NCBI GenBank assembly: GCA_020845455.1
Contig: JADLFO010000091.1
Span: 1 to 48,536 of the forward strand
Length of the DNA: 48,536 nt
Direction: 5' to 3'
Origin: Caldilineaceae bacterium
GTDB lineage: Bacteria > Chloroflexota > Anaerolineae > Caldilineales > Caldilineaceae
Under the pieces are notes generated by a model that saw only the letters and a list, made by a program, of their open reading frames with translations, was not told the DNA's origin and ran no database searches. A program made the translations under genes and the position numbers. Numbering within the stretch: the first letter of the stretch is position 1; every line of letters begins with the position of its first letter. Below are positions 8,870 through 18,173 of the stretch, in pieces.

Positions 8870-11800
8870 ATGAGCGAACGCCTAATGGATGCGAGTCCGC
8901 ACGCGGAGATGGCCGCTGCACCTGCGGCGGTGGCCTTGCCCCCGGCGCAGCCGCACGCGCTGTTGGATCGTCCGGTGCTCTCGCTGGTGCGGGTGAATTG
9001 GGAGACGGTGGCTTGGGTGCTGCTGTTTGCCGTGGGTGGGGTCGCGCGCTTTTATCATCTGGGCGTGCGCGCTATGAGTCACGACGAGAGCCTGCATGCG
9101 CTCTATTCCTATTACCTGTATAACGCAGGCAACTATGAACACAACCCCATGATGCATGGGCCGTTCCTGTTCCACATGAACGCGCTGATGTACTTTCTGT
9201 TTGGCGATACTGACACGACGGCCCGGCTGATGCCTGCGCTGCTGGGGTTGGGCGTGATCGGGATGGCCTATCTGTACCGGCGCTATATTGGCCGCATGGG
9301 CGCGCTGTTGGCCGGTGTAATGGTCACGATCAGCCCCAGCCTGCTGTTTCACAGCCGCTACATCCGCAACGATATTTACATTTCATTGTTCACGATGGTG
9401 TGGGTGTATGGGGCGATGCGTTATTTGGACGCTCGCGCCGAGCCGGTGGCCGCGGCCAAGCGGATGCGCTGGTTGACCCTCATGGTGTTGGGGATGGCGC
9501 TTGGCTTTATCACCAAAGAGAACCATTTTATGCACGGCGCGATCTTGGGGGTATTTTTCGCGGGGCTGGCGCTGCGGCAGGTGATCGGGCGGCGGGTTTT
9601 TCTGGCGGCTGCGGCGGGGCTGTTTGGCGCAAGCATCGGCTTTTATCTCTTTGAGATCGGCCAAACGGCGGCGGCGTTGATCCTGGCTGGTCTGGGGATC
9701 GCCGCCGCGCTGGGGCTGCTGGCGATGTGGCTGATGGGGCCGGCGTGGGCCAGGCTGCGCCACAGCGACGCCGCCGATCTGGCGGTGATGATGGCGACCG
9801 CAGTGATGCCGTTTCTTGCGCCGTTCGGCCATCTGCTCTTTGGCTGGGACGCGATGGCCTATGCGACGACAACCGACCTGCTGCGTTCCGCCGGGCTGGT
9901 GCTGGTCATGGTGGCGGTGAGCGCCGGCATCGCCTATTTCTGGTTTGAGATGCGCGAGCCGCGCACGGCCGGCGAGGGTACGCTGCGCTTCGGCCAGTGG
10001 GCGCAGATGATGGGGCTGTTCTGGTTGATTCAGGTGCTGTTCTTTACGACCTTTTTGACCAACACGCGCAACGGCCTAGCCAGCGGCATTATAGGCAGTT
10101 TGGGCTATTGGCTGGAGCAGCAGGAGGTGGCGCGCGGCGGCCAGCCGTGGTACTACTACATCATGCTGGGCTGGCTGTATGAGTTTTTGCCGCTGCTGCT
10201 GACGGTCGGGGGCGGCGTGACGGTGGTCTATTGGCTGCGGCGCGACCCGGCCTGGGACCCGGTGGTGGAGTCTGACCTGCCTGCCGAGGTGCAGCCCAGC
10301 GCCACGCTCGACGAGCCAGGCGCGGCATTGCTGCGCCAGAACCGAGTGGTCTTTGTGGCGCTGGTGCTGTGGTGGTCGCTGGGAACATGGCTGGCATATA
10401 CGATTGCCGGGGAAAAGATGCCCTGGCTGTTGACGCACATTGCGCTGCCGATGTGTATCCTGGGCGGCTGGTGGTTGGGGCGGGTGATCCGCCAGATCCC
10501 TTGGGCCGCGGTACGTGCGTCGGGGGCGGTGTGGCTGATCGGGGGGGGGCCTGCGCTGCTGGTGCTGGCGGCGGCGCTGTTGGGCAGCCGCCCGGACGGC
10601 GGGCGCAGCTTGGATGCCGTGGGGCAGGTGATGCAGTGGCTGGTGATGGCCGTGCTGGCCGGCGGGCTGGGCTATCTGGCGTGGCGCTGGGTCGCACGCA
10701 CCGATACCGCCACGGCGCTGCGGCTGTTGGCCGTGGGCGGCGCGGGGCTGCTGCTGCTGTTGACGGTGCGCTTCACCTATATGCTGAACTATGTCAACTA
10801 TGACCTGGTGACCGAGTATCTAGTCTATGCGCATGGCTCGCCGGACATCAAGCGCTCGCTGAATGAGATCGACTTGATCAGCGAGCGGACGGTGGGGGCG
10901 CACAATATCACGGTAGCCTATGACGACGACAGCTCTTGGCCGCTGAGTTGGTATATGCGCCAGTATCCGAATGCGCGCTTCTATGGGGACAACCCGACGA
11001 GTGATGCGATGGCCGCGCCGGTGGTGATCGTGGGGCCGAAGAACTATGACAAGGTACACCCCTATGTAGAGCGAGACTATATCCGCCGCACCTACCGGCT
11101 GGTCTGGTGGCCCGACCAGGGCTATTTTGGGCTGACGCCGCAGCGTTTCTTCGGCACGCTGATGGACCGTGCGAAGATGCGCCGTATCTTTGATATCGTC
11201 TTCTACCGGCGCTATGCCGACAGCGAGAACCCGGCCAAGGAGCGAGACCTGACACAGTGGCCGAACCGGCATGATTTTGAGATGTGGGTGCGCAAGGACA
11301 TCGCCGACCAGATTTGGAACCTCAACGTGACTCCGCTGGTGACCGAGGCGAGCGTGCAAGAGGAGGCAGTGCGGGCGCGGTCGGTCGACGTGGCGGCGGT
11401 GGCGAGCTACAGCGGCCAGATAGGCAGGTTGCCGCTGTCGGCGCCGCGCGCCGTGGCGGTAGGGCCGGAAGGCAGTTTGGTGATCGCCGACAGCGGCAAC
11501 AACCGCATCGTCGTACTCGACCCGGCGGGCAATTTCTTGTTCGAGGTGGGCAGCGTGTGCCGGCTGAGTGAGGGCGAGGCGGGCGGCTGTGTGGATCCCG
11601 ACGGCAGCGGGCCGCTGCAGCTTGGCGACGGGCAGTTCAACGAGCCGTGGGGAGTGGCGGTCGACGAGGCGGGGCAGATTTATGTGGCCGATACCTGGAA
11701 TGGGCGCATCCAAGTGTTTGCGCCCGACGGCGCTTTCTTGCGTAAGTGGGGCTATTTCAACACGACGCAGGGCGAGTTGGGCGACCCGTTGGCGCTGTTT

Positions 11801-12322
11801 GGCCCACGTGGGCTGGCCGTGGACCCGAACGGGAATCTATTGGTGGCCGATACCGGCAACAAGCGCATCCTGCTGTTTACGCCTACAGGCGAGTTGATCC
11901 AGCAGGTGGGCGGCGGCGGTGTGACCTTGGGTCGGTTTGAGGAGCCGACTGCGGTGGCAATCGACGGCCGCGACGGCAGCATCTTTGTGGCGGATGCATG
12001 GAACCGGCGCATCCAGAAGCTAGACGCCGCGCTGCAGCCTCTGGCCGAATGGCCGGTGGCGAGCTGGAGCAGCCAGCATTTGCATCACAAGCCCTATCTG
12101 GCGGTGACGGGCAGCGGCGATGTCTATGCCACCGACCCGGCCAATTATCGCGTCCTGGTCTATAACAGCGCGGGCGGGTTGAAGGCGGCGTTTGGCAGCT
12201 TTGGCGCCGAGATGAACCGGCTGGCGCTGCCCAACGGCATCGCCTGGGACGGGCTGTCGAACCGGGTCGTCATCGCCGACGCCGACAATCAGCGGGTGCA
12301 GGTGTTCCCCGCGCTCCCCTAG
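8870..12322 (+). CDS. TIGR03663 (Agl23-like) membrane protein with C-terminal NHL beta-propeller
   Basis: This protein has 1150 residues. The N-terminal ~650 are polytopic and match the TIGR03663 family, annotated as 'flippase activity-associated protein Agl23' and related to PMT glycosyltransferases. The family's invariant features are visible: the acidic pair D72-E73 in MSHDESLH and H96-G-P98 in MMHGPF. A soluble stretch follows, and from about residue 840 to the end there are NHL repeats (for example IADSGNNRIVVLD, VADTWNGRIQVF, VADTGNKRILLF, VADAWNRRIQKL), enough for a six-bladed propeller. ATG 8870 is preceded by AAAAGGA with suitable spacing. Agl23 acts in archaeal protein glycosylation; a glycan role here is inferred from family and neighbours. 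The propeller fusion probably gives an extracytoplasmic binding surface. Confidence 0.88.
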   Translation: MSERLMDASPHAEMAAAPAAVALPPAQPHALLDRPVLSLVRVNWETVAWVLLFAVGGVARFYHLGVRAMSHDESLHALYSYYLYNAGNYEHNPMMHGPFLFHMNALMYFLFGDTDTTARLMPALLGLGVIGMAYLYRRYIGRMGALLAGVMVTISPSLLFHSRYIRNDIYISLFTMVWVYGAMRYLDARAEPVAAAKRMRWLTLMVLGMALGFITKENHFMHGAILGVFFAGLALRQVIGRRVFLAAAAGLFGASIGFYLFEIGQTAAALILAGLGIAAALGLLAMWLMGPAWARLRHSDAADLAVMMATAVMPFLAPFGHLLFGWDAMAYATTTDLLRSAGLVLVMVAVSAGIAYFWFEMREPRTAGEGTLRFGQWAQMMGLFWLIQVLFFTTFLTNTRNGLASGIIGSLGYWLEQQEVARGGQPWYYYIMLGWLYEFLPLLLTVGGGVTVVYWLRRDPAWDPVVESDLPAEVQPSATLDEPGAALLRQNRVVFVALVLWWSLGTWLAYTIAGEKMPWLLTHIALPMCILGGWWLGRVIRQIPWAAVRASGAVWLIGGGPALLVLAAALLGSRPDGGRSLDAVGQVMQWLVMAVLAGGLGYLAWRWVARTDTATALRLLAVGGAGLLLLLTVRFTYMLNYVNYDLVTEYLVYAHGSPDIKRSLNEIDLISERTVGAHNITVAYDDDSSWPLSWYMRQYPNARFYGDNPTSDAMAAPVVIVGPKNYDKVHPYVERDYIRRTYRLVWWPDQGYFGLTPQRFFGTLMDRAKMRRIFDIVFYRRYADSENPAKERDLTQWPNRHDFEMWVRKDIADQIWNLNVTPLVTEASVQEEAVRARSVDVAAVASYSGQIGRLPLSAPRAVAVGPEGSLVIADSGNNRIVVLDPAGNFLFEVGSVCRLSEGEAGGCVDPDGSGPLQLGDGQFNEPWGVAVDEAGQIYVADTWNGRIQVFAPDGAFLRKWGYFNTTQGELGDPLALFGPRGLAVDPNGNLLVADTGNKRILLFTPTGELIQQVGGGGVTLGRFEEPTAVAIDGRDGSIFVADAWNRRIQKLDAALQPLAEWPVASWSSQHLHHKPYLAVTGSGDVYATDPANYRVLVYNSAGGLKAAFGSFGAEMNRLALPNGIAWDGLSNRVVIADADNQRVQVFPALP

Positions 12323-12337
12323 ATGCGCTCCCTAGAG

Positions 12338-12363
12338 GATGCATCCGAGCACGCAGTGCGTGC
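12338..12363. repeat. Two short perfect palindromes between two NHL-fusion genes
   Basis: GGATGCATCC at 12338-12347 is followed by GCACGCA-G-TGCGTGC at 12349-12363. Both sit in the 53-base gap between adjacent plus-strand genes. They could be protein-binding sites or a processing structure; there is no poly-T tail. Confidence 0.4.
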
Positions 12364-12375
12364 GTTAGCACGAGC

Positions 12376-15300
12376 ATGAACAGCATGGGACCGGCGTGGA
12401 CGCAGGCAACGCTACTGAGACGGGTTGATGGGGCACGCTGCAGCGTGCCGCGCCTGTGGCGGCTGCTGGGCGGGCTGGTCGCCGTGGGGTTGGCCGTCGC
12501 CGCCCAACGGGCGATCAACCAGCGTCTGGCGTTCGACGCCGGGCTGCTGGGGGCCGCGGCGCTCGCCCTGTGGCTGTGGCTCTATGGTGCGCCGCGCCGC
12601 CCGGCGCATGTGTGGGTCGACGTCGCGGCCCCGGGCTGGCGCAGAGGGTGGCTGGGCGCGGCAGGGCTGTTGATGGCGTGTGGGCTGGCGGTGTGGGGCT
12701 GGCGCAGGCTGGACGTAGGCGCGGTGACCACGCGCGATTGGCAGTGGTATGCGGCCGGCGTGCTGGCAGGCGTCGTCGCCGGCGCGGTGATGCAGCCATG
12801 GGGAGCCAGACCGCGGTTGCGGCCTACCGGGTGGGCCTTCTGGTTTCTCCTGATCGGCGTAGCGGCTGGGCTGCGGCTGTGGCGGCTGGGCGAGATCCCG
12901 CTGGGGACCTGGTATGACGAGGCCGCCAATGGGCTGGAGGCGCTGCGTGTGCTGCGCGAACCGGCCTATCGCCCGATCTATACGGACGGTGTCAACGCCA
13001 CGGGCCATTATCTGTGGTTGATCGTCGGCGCGTTCCGGCTCTTGGGGGTCGGGACTGTGGCGCTGCGTGTGATCAGCGCGCTGATGGGCGTGGCGACCGT
13101 GGCGGCAGCCTATGGCCTGGGCAAAGAGGTCTATGGCCGGGCGGTGGGGCTGGCCGCTGCGGGGCTGGTGGCGACGGCGCATTGGTCGGTGACCTTTAGC
13201 CGCATGGGCATGTATAACAGCGCCACGCCGCTGGCCGAACTGGCGGTGCTGTGGTTCTTGGCGCGCGCGGTACGGCGCAACGCGCCGCTCGACTATGGGC
13301 TGGCGGGGTTGGCGCTGGGGTTGGGGTTATGCTTTTATTCGGCCTTTCAGTTGTTTGTGGTCGTCCTGGGCTTGTTTGTCGCGTGGCTGCTGTGGTGCGA
13401 ACGGGCGCAGTGGCGGCGGATCGCACCCGGCTTGGGGGTGATGTTGGTTGTCGCCGCGCTGGTGATAGCGCCGGTGGCGAAGCTTGCCTTGGTCAAGCCG
13501 GAGATGTATTTTGCGCGTGTGCAGAGCACGTCACTGCTGCGCGACCGCGATGTACACCGTCTGCTGCCCGCGCTGGCGGAGAATACGCGCAGGCATCTGT
13601 TGATGTTCAATGGGGCGGGCGACCCTAATGGGCGGCACAACCTGCCCGGCGCGCCGCTGCTCGACACGATCTCCGGCGGGCTGCTGATTTTGGGACTAGG
13701 ATTGGCCTTGCGCCGCGCCAATCGGCTGGAGATGGCGCTGCTGCCGGTCTGGGCGGTGGTGGGGCTGCTCGGCGGCATTCTCTCATTGGGGTTTGAAGCG
13801 CCGCAGTCGCTGCGTTCGATCGCTGCGCTGCCTGCGGTCTATTTCATAGTGGCGCTGCCTCTGGGGGAATTGGCGCGGGAATGGGTCACAGGGCCGGGGC
13901 GTACGGTTCCCGCGCTGGGCGCGTGGATCGTGCTGCTCTTTTTGCTGCCGATCGGGCTGCTGAACACACGCCTCTATTTCGCGCGCCAGACTTCCGACTT
14001 TGCCTCTTGGAATGCGTATTCGACCGCGGAGACGTGGACCGCCGAAGAACTGCGCCATCTGGACGGCGCGCGGGCCTATGTGGTCTCGCTCTATGACCGG
14101 CACCCCACGGTGCGCTTCTTGGCCCCCGGCGTGTCCTATGCGCGTTTGGAGACCAACGCCACGCTGCCGCTGCTGCAACCCGCGGTTTGGAACAGAGACG
14201 GCCTCTTGGGGCCGAGCGATCAGGACATAGTGTTGATCCTCGATATCGAACGCCGTGAGTTGTTTGAGGAGGCGCGGCGGCTCTATCCGCACGCGGTCTT
14301 TGAGGAGCGCCGCCCACCGTTCGGGGGGCCGGTGGTGATCTATGTGGCGCGCCTCAGTGCGGCAGATCAGGCGAGCGTGCAGGGGTTGGTCGCGACCTAT
14401 CATCGGCCCGGTGACGCCGGGCCTGGGATCGCGCGCGACGAGCCAACGCTGGACAGCCACTGGCCGGAGGATGCGCCGTTGGCGCTGCCCTTTAGGGCAG
14501 AGTGGCAAGGAGTGCTGGCCGTGGACAGCTATGGGCCGCACCAACTTGTGCTGCAAGCGCCGGGTGAGGCGGCGCTCTACCTCGGCGAGGAGCCGGTGCT
14601 GCAAGGGGACGCGAGTCAGGGGAATGGGTTGAGCGCGGCGGTGATGCTGCCGCGCGGCAACCACAACCTGCGTGTGTGGGCCGAGGGGGGCGAAGGGCGT
14701 GTGGTCCTAGCTTGGCGCGCGCCCGACGGCGAAGCGGAGGTCATCCCGCCGTGGATGCTGTACAGGCCGCCCGTGCGCGGCAATGGCCTGCTGGGGCACT
14801 ATTTTGGCAACGGCGAGTGGGCCGGGCCGGAGAGTTTCGCGCAGATTGACCCGCGGATCGGGATGTATTTTCATGTGCCGGTGCTGCCGCGCCCCTATAC
14901 CGTGGTGTGGACGGGCAAACTGGCGATCCCGCAAGAGGGCGTCTATGGCTTTGCGCTGGAATCGGTCGACGAGTCGCTGCTCAAGATCGACGGCAGCGAG
15001 GTCGCGGCCAGCCGCACGCGCGGCGAGTTCAGTACAGGTGAGGCGGCGCTTTCCAGTGGGCTGCACGATATCGAAGTGCGCTATGCCGACCGTACGGATC
15101 ATACCTTTGTCAATCTCTATTGGAACAGGGTCGGCCTCTTGGGGCCGAGCCATTGGCGTCCGCCGGGGCAGGAGGGGGGCGGCTATCAGATCATCCCAAG
15201 CGACTTTCTGTTTCCGCCGCAGAAGGACTATACTCGCATAGAGATGCCTGCGCTGCCGCTGCCTGCGGACGCCGCCGAGCCGGTTGTGGCCGGTATGGAT

Positions 15301-16155
15301 AGGGCTGCCGTGCAGCCGGCGGAGGTCGAGGTCGTGATGTCGGGGCTGAACGCGCCGCGCGGGATCGCGGCGGGTGATGGCCGCATCTATGTGGCGGAGA
15401 GCGGCGCAGGGCGCGCGCTGATGTTGGACGTGACAAGCGGGGAAACGGTCGAGTTGCGGCCTGGAGAGCAGCCCTTTGTGGAGCCGATGGACATGGCGGT
15501 CGACGGTGCGGGCCGCGTCTATGTGCTGGATGCGGCCACGGCGCGCATCGAGCGGTTTGACGCGCAGGGCAACTATCAGGCCACGCTGGGCGCGCCGCCG
15601 GAGTTGGCGAACCGAGCGCGCGGCATTGGCGTCGACGCGCAGGGGCGCATTTGGGTGGCAAGCACGCCGGCGCAGCGGGTCGTGGCGCTGGATATGAACG
15701 GCGCGGTGGTAGCCGAGGTCCTGCGTCCAGCGGTGAGCGGTACGCTCCAGGCGATGCAGCCCGTGGACGTGGCCGGGATGGATGACGGCTCGGTCTATGT
15801 GACCGACGCGGGCAACCACCGGCTGATCTGGTTTGATTGGAACAGGGCCGGCCTCTTGGAGCCGAGCCATGCGGCGAGCTTTATCCTGAGCAGCATTGCC
15901 CTGCCTATGGCGAACAGCCTGGACGGGCCGCATTTGGCAGTGGACAACGCGGGCCGTGTCTATGTTACGCAGCCGGAGATGGGCCAGGTCCTGCGGCTAA
16001 ACGCGCAGGGGGGTGTGGACGCGCTGTGGTCGCTGCGCACGGCGGCGACGCCGGACGTGAAACCGGTGGGGATCGCGGTGGATGGGTCAGGGCGGCTCTG
16101 GGTGGTGGATGTGCAGGGAGGCCGGGTGCTGCGCGTGACGCCGGGAGGGCCGTAA
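12376..16155 (+). CDS. Giant GT39-like glycosyltransferase with PA14-like and NHL propeller domains
   Basis: This 1259-residue protein has a helical N-terminal half (~30-560) of GT39/PMT type, with the acidic loop motif WYDEAANG at D181-E182 and HYLW after it. From ~700 to ~950 there are two PA14-like beta domains: the second begins near LLGHYFGNGEW and contains VWTGKLAIPQEG and ESVDESLLKIDG, and it ends in LYW. From ~980 to the end NHL repeats form a propeller. The expected role is sugar transfer at the outer membrane face with carbohydrate- or protein-binding domains attached (inference). Three copies of a 33-bp element sit in frame at residues 605-615, 916-926 and 1155-1165, and each seems to interrupt the domain it lies in. 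The start ATG 12376 has no clear ribosome site, so a different start is possible. Confidence 0.85.
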   Translation: MNSMGPAWTQATLLRRVDGARCSVPRLWRLLGGLVAVGLAVAAQRAINQRLAFDAGLLGAAALALWLWLYGAPRRPAHVWVDVAAPGWRRGWLGAAGLLMACGLAVWGWRRLDVGAVTTRDWQWYAAGVLAGVVAGAVMQPWGARPRLRPTGWAFWFLLIGVAAGLRLWRLGEIPLGTWYDEAANGLEALRVLREPAYRPIYTDGVNATGHYLWLIVGAFRLLGVGTVALRVISALMGVATVAAAYGLGKEVYGRAVGLAAAGLVATAHWSVTFSRMGMYNSATPLAELAVLWFLARAVRRNAPLDYGLAGLALGLGLCFYSAFQLFVVVLGLFVAWLLWCERAQWRRIAPGLGVMLVVAALVIAPVAKLALVKPEMYFARVQSTSLLRDRDVHRLLPALAENTRRHLLMFNGAGDPNGRHNLPGAPLLDTISGGLLILGLGLALRRANRLEMALLPVWAVVGLLGGILSLGFEAPQSLRSIAALPAVYFIVALPLGELAREWVTGPGRTVPALGAWIVLLFLLPIGLLNTRLYFARQTSDFASWNAYSTAETWTAEELRHLDGARAYVVSLYDRHPTVRFLAPGVSYARLETNATLPLLQPAVWNRDGLLGPSDQDIVLILDIERRELFEEARRLYPHAVFEERRPPFGGPVVIYVARLSAADQASVQGLVATYHRPGDAGPGIARDEPTLDSHWPEDAPLALPFRAEWQGVLAVDSYGPHQLVLQAPGEAALYLGEEPVLQGDASQGNGLSAAVMLPRGNHNLRVWAEGGEGRVVLAWRAPDGEAEVIPPWMLYRPPVRGNGLLGHYFGNGEWAGPESFAQIDPRIGMYFHVPVLPRPYTVVWTGKLAIPQEGVYGFALESVDESLLKIDGSEVAASRTRGEFSTGEAALSSGLHDIEVRYADRTDHTFVNLYWNRVGLLGPSHWRPPGQEGGGYQIIPSDFLFPPQKDYTRIEMPALPLPADAAEPVVAGMDRAAVQPAEVEVVMSGLNAPRGIAAGDGRIYVAESGAGRALMLDVTSGETVELRPGEQPFVEPMDMAVDGAGRVYVLDAATARIERFDAQGNYQATLGAPPELANRARGIGVDAQGRIWVASTPAQRVVALDMNGAVVAEVLRPAVSGTLQAMQPVDVAGMDDGSVYVTDAGNHRLIWFDWNRAGLLEPSHAASFILSSIALPMANSLDGPHLAVDNAGRVYVTQPEMGQVLRLNAQGGVDALWSLRTAATPDVKPVGIAVDGSGRLWVVDVQGGRVLRVTPGGP
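14188..14220 (+). repeat. In-frame 33-bp palindromic element, copy 1
   Basis: It reads TGGAACAGAGACGG then CCTCTTGGGGCCGAGCGAT and encodes WNRDGLLGPSD. The core CGGCC-TCTTGG-GGCCG is an inverted repeat. It lies in the linker after the membrane part and keeps the frame open. It differs from copy 2 at only three or four bases. Confidence 0.75.
15121..15153 (+). repeat. In-frame 33-bp palindromic element, copy 2
   Basis: It encodes WNRVGLLGPSH and has the same CGGCC-TCTTGG-GGCCG core. It sits at the end of the second PA14-like domain, exactly where family members usually read LYW followed by a PPG stretch. Here the W is repeated on both sides of the element (LYW...HWRPPG), as expected for an insertion. 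Confidence 0.78.
15838..15870 (+). repeat. In-frame 33-bp palindromic element, copy 3
   Basis: It encodes WNRAGLLEPSH, with one change in the right arm (GAGCCG instead of GGGCCG). It splits an NHL repeat just after DAGNHRLIWFD, where family repeats normally continue with a short Gly-rich turn. The frame is preserved. Confidence 0.78.
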
Positions 16156-16156
16156 G

Positions 16157-17203
16157 ATGTGCGCTTGCGGAAAGGGCCGGCTGTTGGCCGCGCTGCTCTG
16201 CTGCGCCCTGGCGGTGGCGCTCTGGGGCGAGAGCGGATGGGGAAGGGCACGGGCGCAAGCGCCGATCTTGCGCCCGGAGGATGTTGCTACGCCGACCCCA
16301 ACGCAAGCCGTGATCCTGCTGCCGACCCCTACGCCGCCGGCCGGTACGCCGCCCGCGCAGTCACCTGTGGAGCCTCAAGTGCGAGCGCGGGGCTATACAG
16401 TGCAGCCGGATGATACGCTGTGGACGGTGGCGCTGGAGATGGGTGTTGACTTAGAGGACGCGCCCTGTTTGGTCACACCGGATTTTCGCTTGCAGGAGCC
16501 GTTGGTGATAGGGGATTGGCTGGAGCCGCTGCCGGTAGGCTGGCGCTGCCATCGTGTGGCGGAAGGCGAGAACTTAGCCCAGGTGGCGGCGCAGTACGGC
16601 GTAGATACGCTGCAGGTTCGCGCTGTCGCCTGGAACCGGTTGCCGGCCAACGCCGCGCCGGACTCGCCCTTAGCGCCGGACAGCTATGTGCGTGTGCCTG
16701 GGCAGCCGGCGCAGGCGTCGGGCGGGTTTATGGCGTTTATGCTGGATCAACCGCTGGCGGTTTCACCCTATATGGCGTATGCCGTGGGCGGGTCGGGGGT
16801 CACGGCGGCGGTAGCTGTGCCTGCGGCATGGCCGTATGGCAGCGGGCGCTTTACCTGGCCGGTCTATGGCTGGCTGAGCCAAGGCTATCGTGAGGACCAT
16901 CCTGCGCTCGACATCGCCGCGCCGGCGGGGGCCTTTGTGACGGCGGCGGACCGGGGGGTGGTGATCCGCGCCGGGTGGAACGAGCAAGGCTACGGCAATT
17001 TTGTGGTGATCGACCATCATATCGACTATGTGACGCTCTATTCGCATTTGGCCGATGTGCTGGTGAAGGAAGGCGAAGTGGTTGCCCAGGGGCAGATCAT
17101 CGGCGCCGTCGGATCGACGGGGAACAGCACCGGGGCGCATCTGCATTTTGAGATCCGCGATTTTGGGCGGCGCGCCAACCCGTTGGAACTGTTGATGCGC
17201 TGA
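16157..17203 (+). CDS. Secreted LysM / M23 (LytM) family peptidase
   Basis: This 348-residue protein has an N-terminal hydrophobic signal segment (residues ~8-34, LLAALLCCALAVALWG), a Pro/Thr-rich linker, and two LysM repeats (YTVQPDDTLWTVAL near 75 and HRVAEGENLAQVAAQYG near 133). It ends in an M23 domain. The zinc-site residues H248 and D252 (HPALD) and the H328/H330 motif GAHLHFEIR are all present, so the domain should be an active glycyl-glycyl or D-Ala endopeptidase, or an envelope remodelling factor. Its ATG follows the previous stop after one base, which indicates translational coupling with the giant glycosyltransferase gene. It closes the plus-strand glycan row. The two cysteines in the signal region do not form a convincing lipobox, so Sec secretion is more likely than lipidation. 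Confidence 0.9.
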   Translation: MCACGKGRLLAALLCCALAVALWGESGWGRARAQAPILRPEDVATPTPTQAVILLPTPTPPAGTPPAQSPVEPQVRARGYTVQPDDTLWTVALEMGVDLEDAPCLVTPDFRLQEPLVIGDWLEPLPVGWRCHRVAEGENLAQVAAQYGVDTLQVRAVAWNRLPANAAPDSPLAPDSYVRVPGQPAQASGGFMAFMLDQPLAVSPYMAYAVGGSGVTAAVAVPAAWPYGSGRFTWPVYGWLSQGYREDHPALDIAAPAGAFVTAADRGVVIRAGWNEQGYGNFVVIDHHIDYVTLYSHLADVLVKEGEVVAQGQIIGAVGSTGNSTGAHLHFEIRDFGRRANPLELLMR

Positions 17204-17235
17204 ATGGATGGTCGGCCCCAAGCGAAAGCGGCGGG

Positions 17236-18081
17236 CTAGACGGTGACGCGCTCGAGGGGGAAGATGGGGCCGTGTTGACAGGCGCGGGTCATGCCGCCGT
17301 CGGGCAGCGGCACGGCGCAGGCCAGGCAAGCGCCGAAACCGCAGGCGAGGTCGGCTTCTAGATACACATGGGCGAAGCCTGGGTCGACGCGAAAGCGCAC
17401 GCGGCGTATCTCATCGGCGAGGGGTTGATAGTGGGAGGCAGGCAGCGCGGCGCAGAGATGGTCGGCCCAGCGTACGGTCTCGGCCAGGTGTTGCGACCAA
17501 TCGACGGCATCGCGCGCGGCGCGCAGTTCGACGGCTAGGGGCAGCCGTGCGCGCAGGCTTTCGGCAGCGGCCGTGGGAGGGGTCACGAGGGTGACGCGCC
17601 CGCCCCGGTCCAGCATGTCGTGGATGGCGGGAAGCCAGAGAGGGGCGTAGGCAGGGAGCGTGAGGACAAGCAGCGCCCGGCTGTTGGGCGGCAGCGCAAA
17701 CGGACGCCCAAAGGGGCCGAGCAGATTGACGGTGCTGCCGGGAGGGCGCGCCGCCAGCCAGGCTGCGCCTAGGTCGGCATCATGGCCGAGCAGAAGGTCG
17801 AGCCGCTCACCCGCGCCGGCTGCGATTGTCTCCGGCACACCGGCGGCCGGCAGAGGACGGCGCAGATAGATCGACCAGTCTTGGGCGCGGGCCAAGGGGG
17901 TATCCTCGGCGCAGCGGGCCATCCAGAAGCGGCCACAGGCGGGGGTTTCGGCGGCCCCTGGCGGCAGCCAGAGGCGGAGCAGCCGGAAAGGGGCGTCGGG
18001 CGGGCTGACGCTCAACACGACGGCGGAGATGGTTCCGTCGGGGTTGTGTATGGGCGATGGGCCGGCAGGTGTGTTCGGCAT
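17236..18081 (-). CDS. PyrK-like [2Fe-2S] / FAD electron-transfer protein (orphan)
   Basis: This 281-residue protein resembles the electron-transfer subunit of dihydroorotate dehydrogenase type B and related sulfide/ferredoxin-NADP reductase subunits. The N-terminal half is a flavin-binding beta-barrel with DWSIYLRRPLP in the FAD-contact position, and LLGPFGRPF follows. The C-terminus has the classic iron-sulfur pattern CGFGACLAC...RACQHGPIF, with four cysteines that would hold a [2Fe-2S] cluster. The usual nucleotide-binding GGxG motif is weak. No pyrD or other partner lies beside it, so the physiological electron partner is unknown. Transcription probably starts from an extended -10 site just upstream (18174-18182). 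The start ATG at 18081 lacks a clear ribosome site. Confidence 0.8.
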   Translation of the reverse strand: MPNTPAGPSPIHNPDGTISAVVLSVSPPDAPFRLLRLWLPPGAAETPACGRFWMARCAEDTPLARAQDWSIYLRRPLPAAGVPETIAAGAGERLDLLLGHDADLGAAWLAARPPGSTVNLLGPFGRPFALPPNSRALLVLTLPAYAPLWLPAIHDMLDRGGRVTLVTPPTAAAESLRARLPLAVELRAARDAVDWSQHLAETVRWADHLCAALPASHYQPLADEIRRVRFRVDPGFAHVYLEADLACGFGACLACAVPLPDGGMTRACQHGPIFPLERVTV

Positions 18082-18173
18082 TGGCGCTGACCGGCGGTGA
18101 GCCCGGTCTCGTCTGGGATGGGGCGCGGGATGATCGACATACGGATTGTGGCATATTCGCTTGGACGGGGCAA

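Noticed and set aside
14707-15933. 408-codon minus-strand open frame in the giant glycosyltransferase gene
   Set aside because: Antisense to conserved PA14 and NHL repeats; composition is Arg/His-rich and no domain is recognisable.
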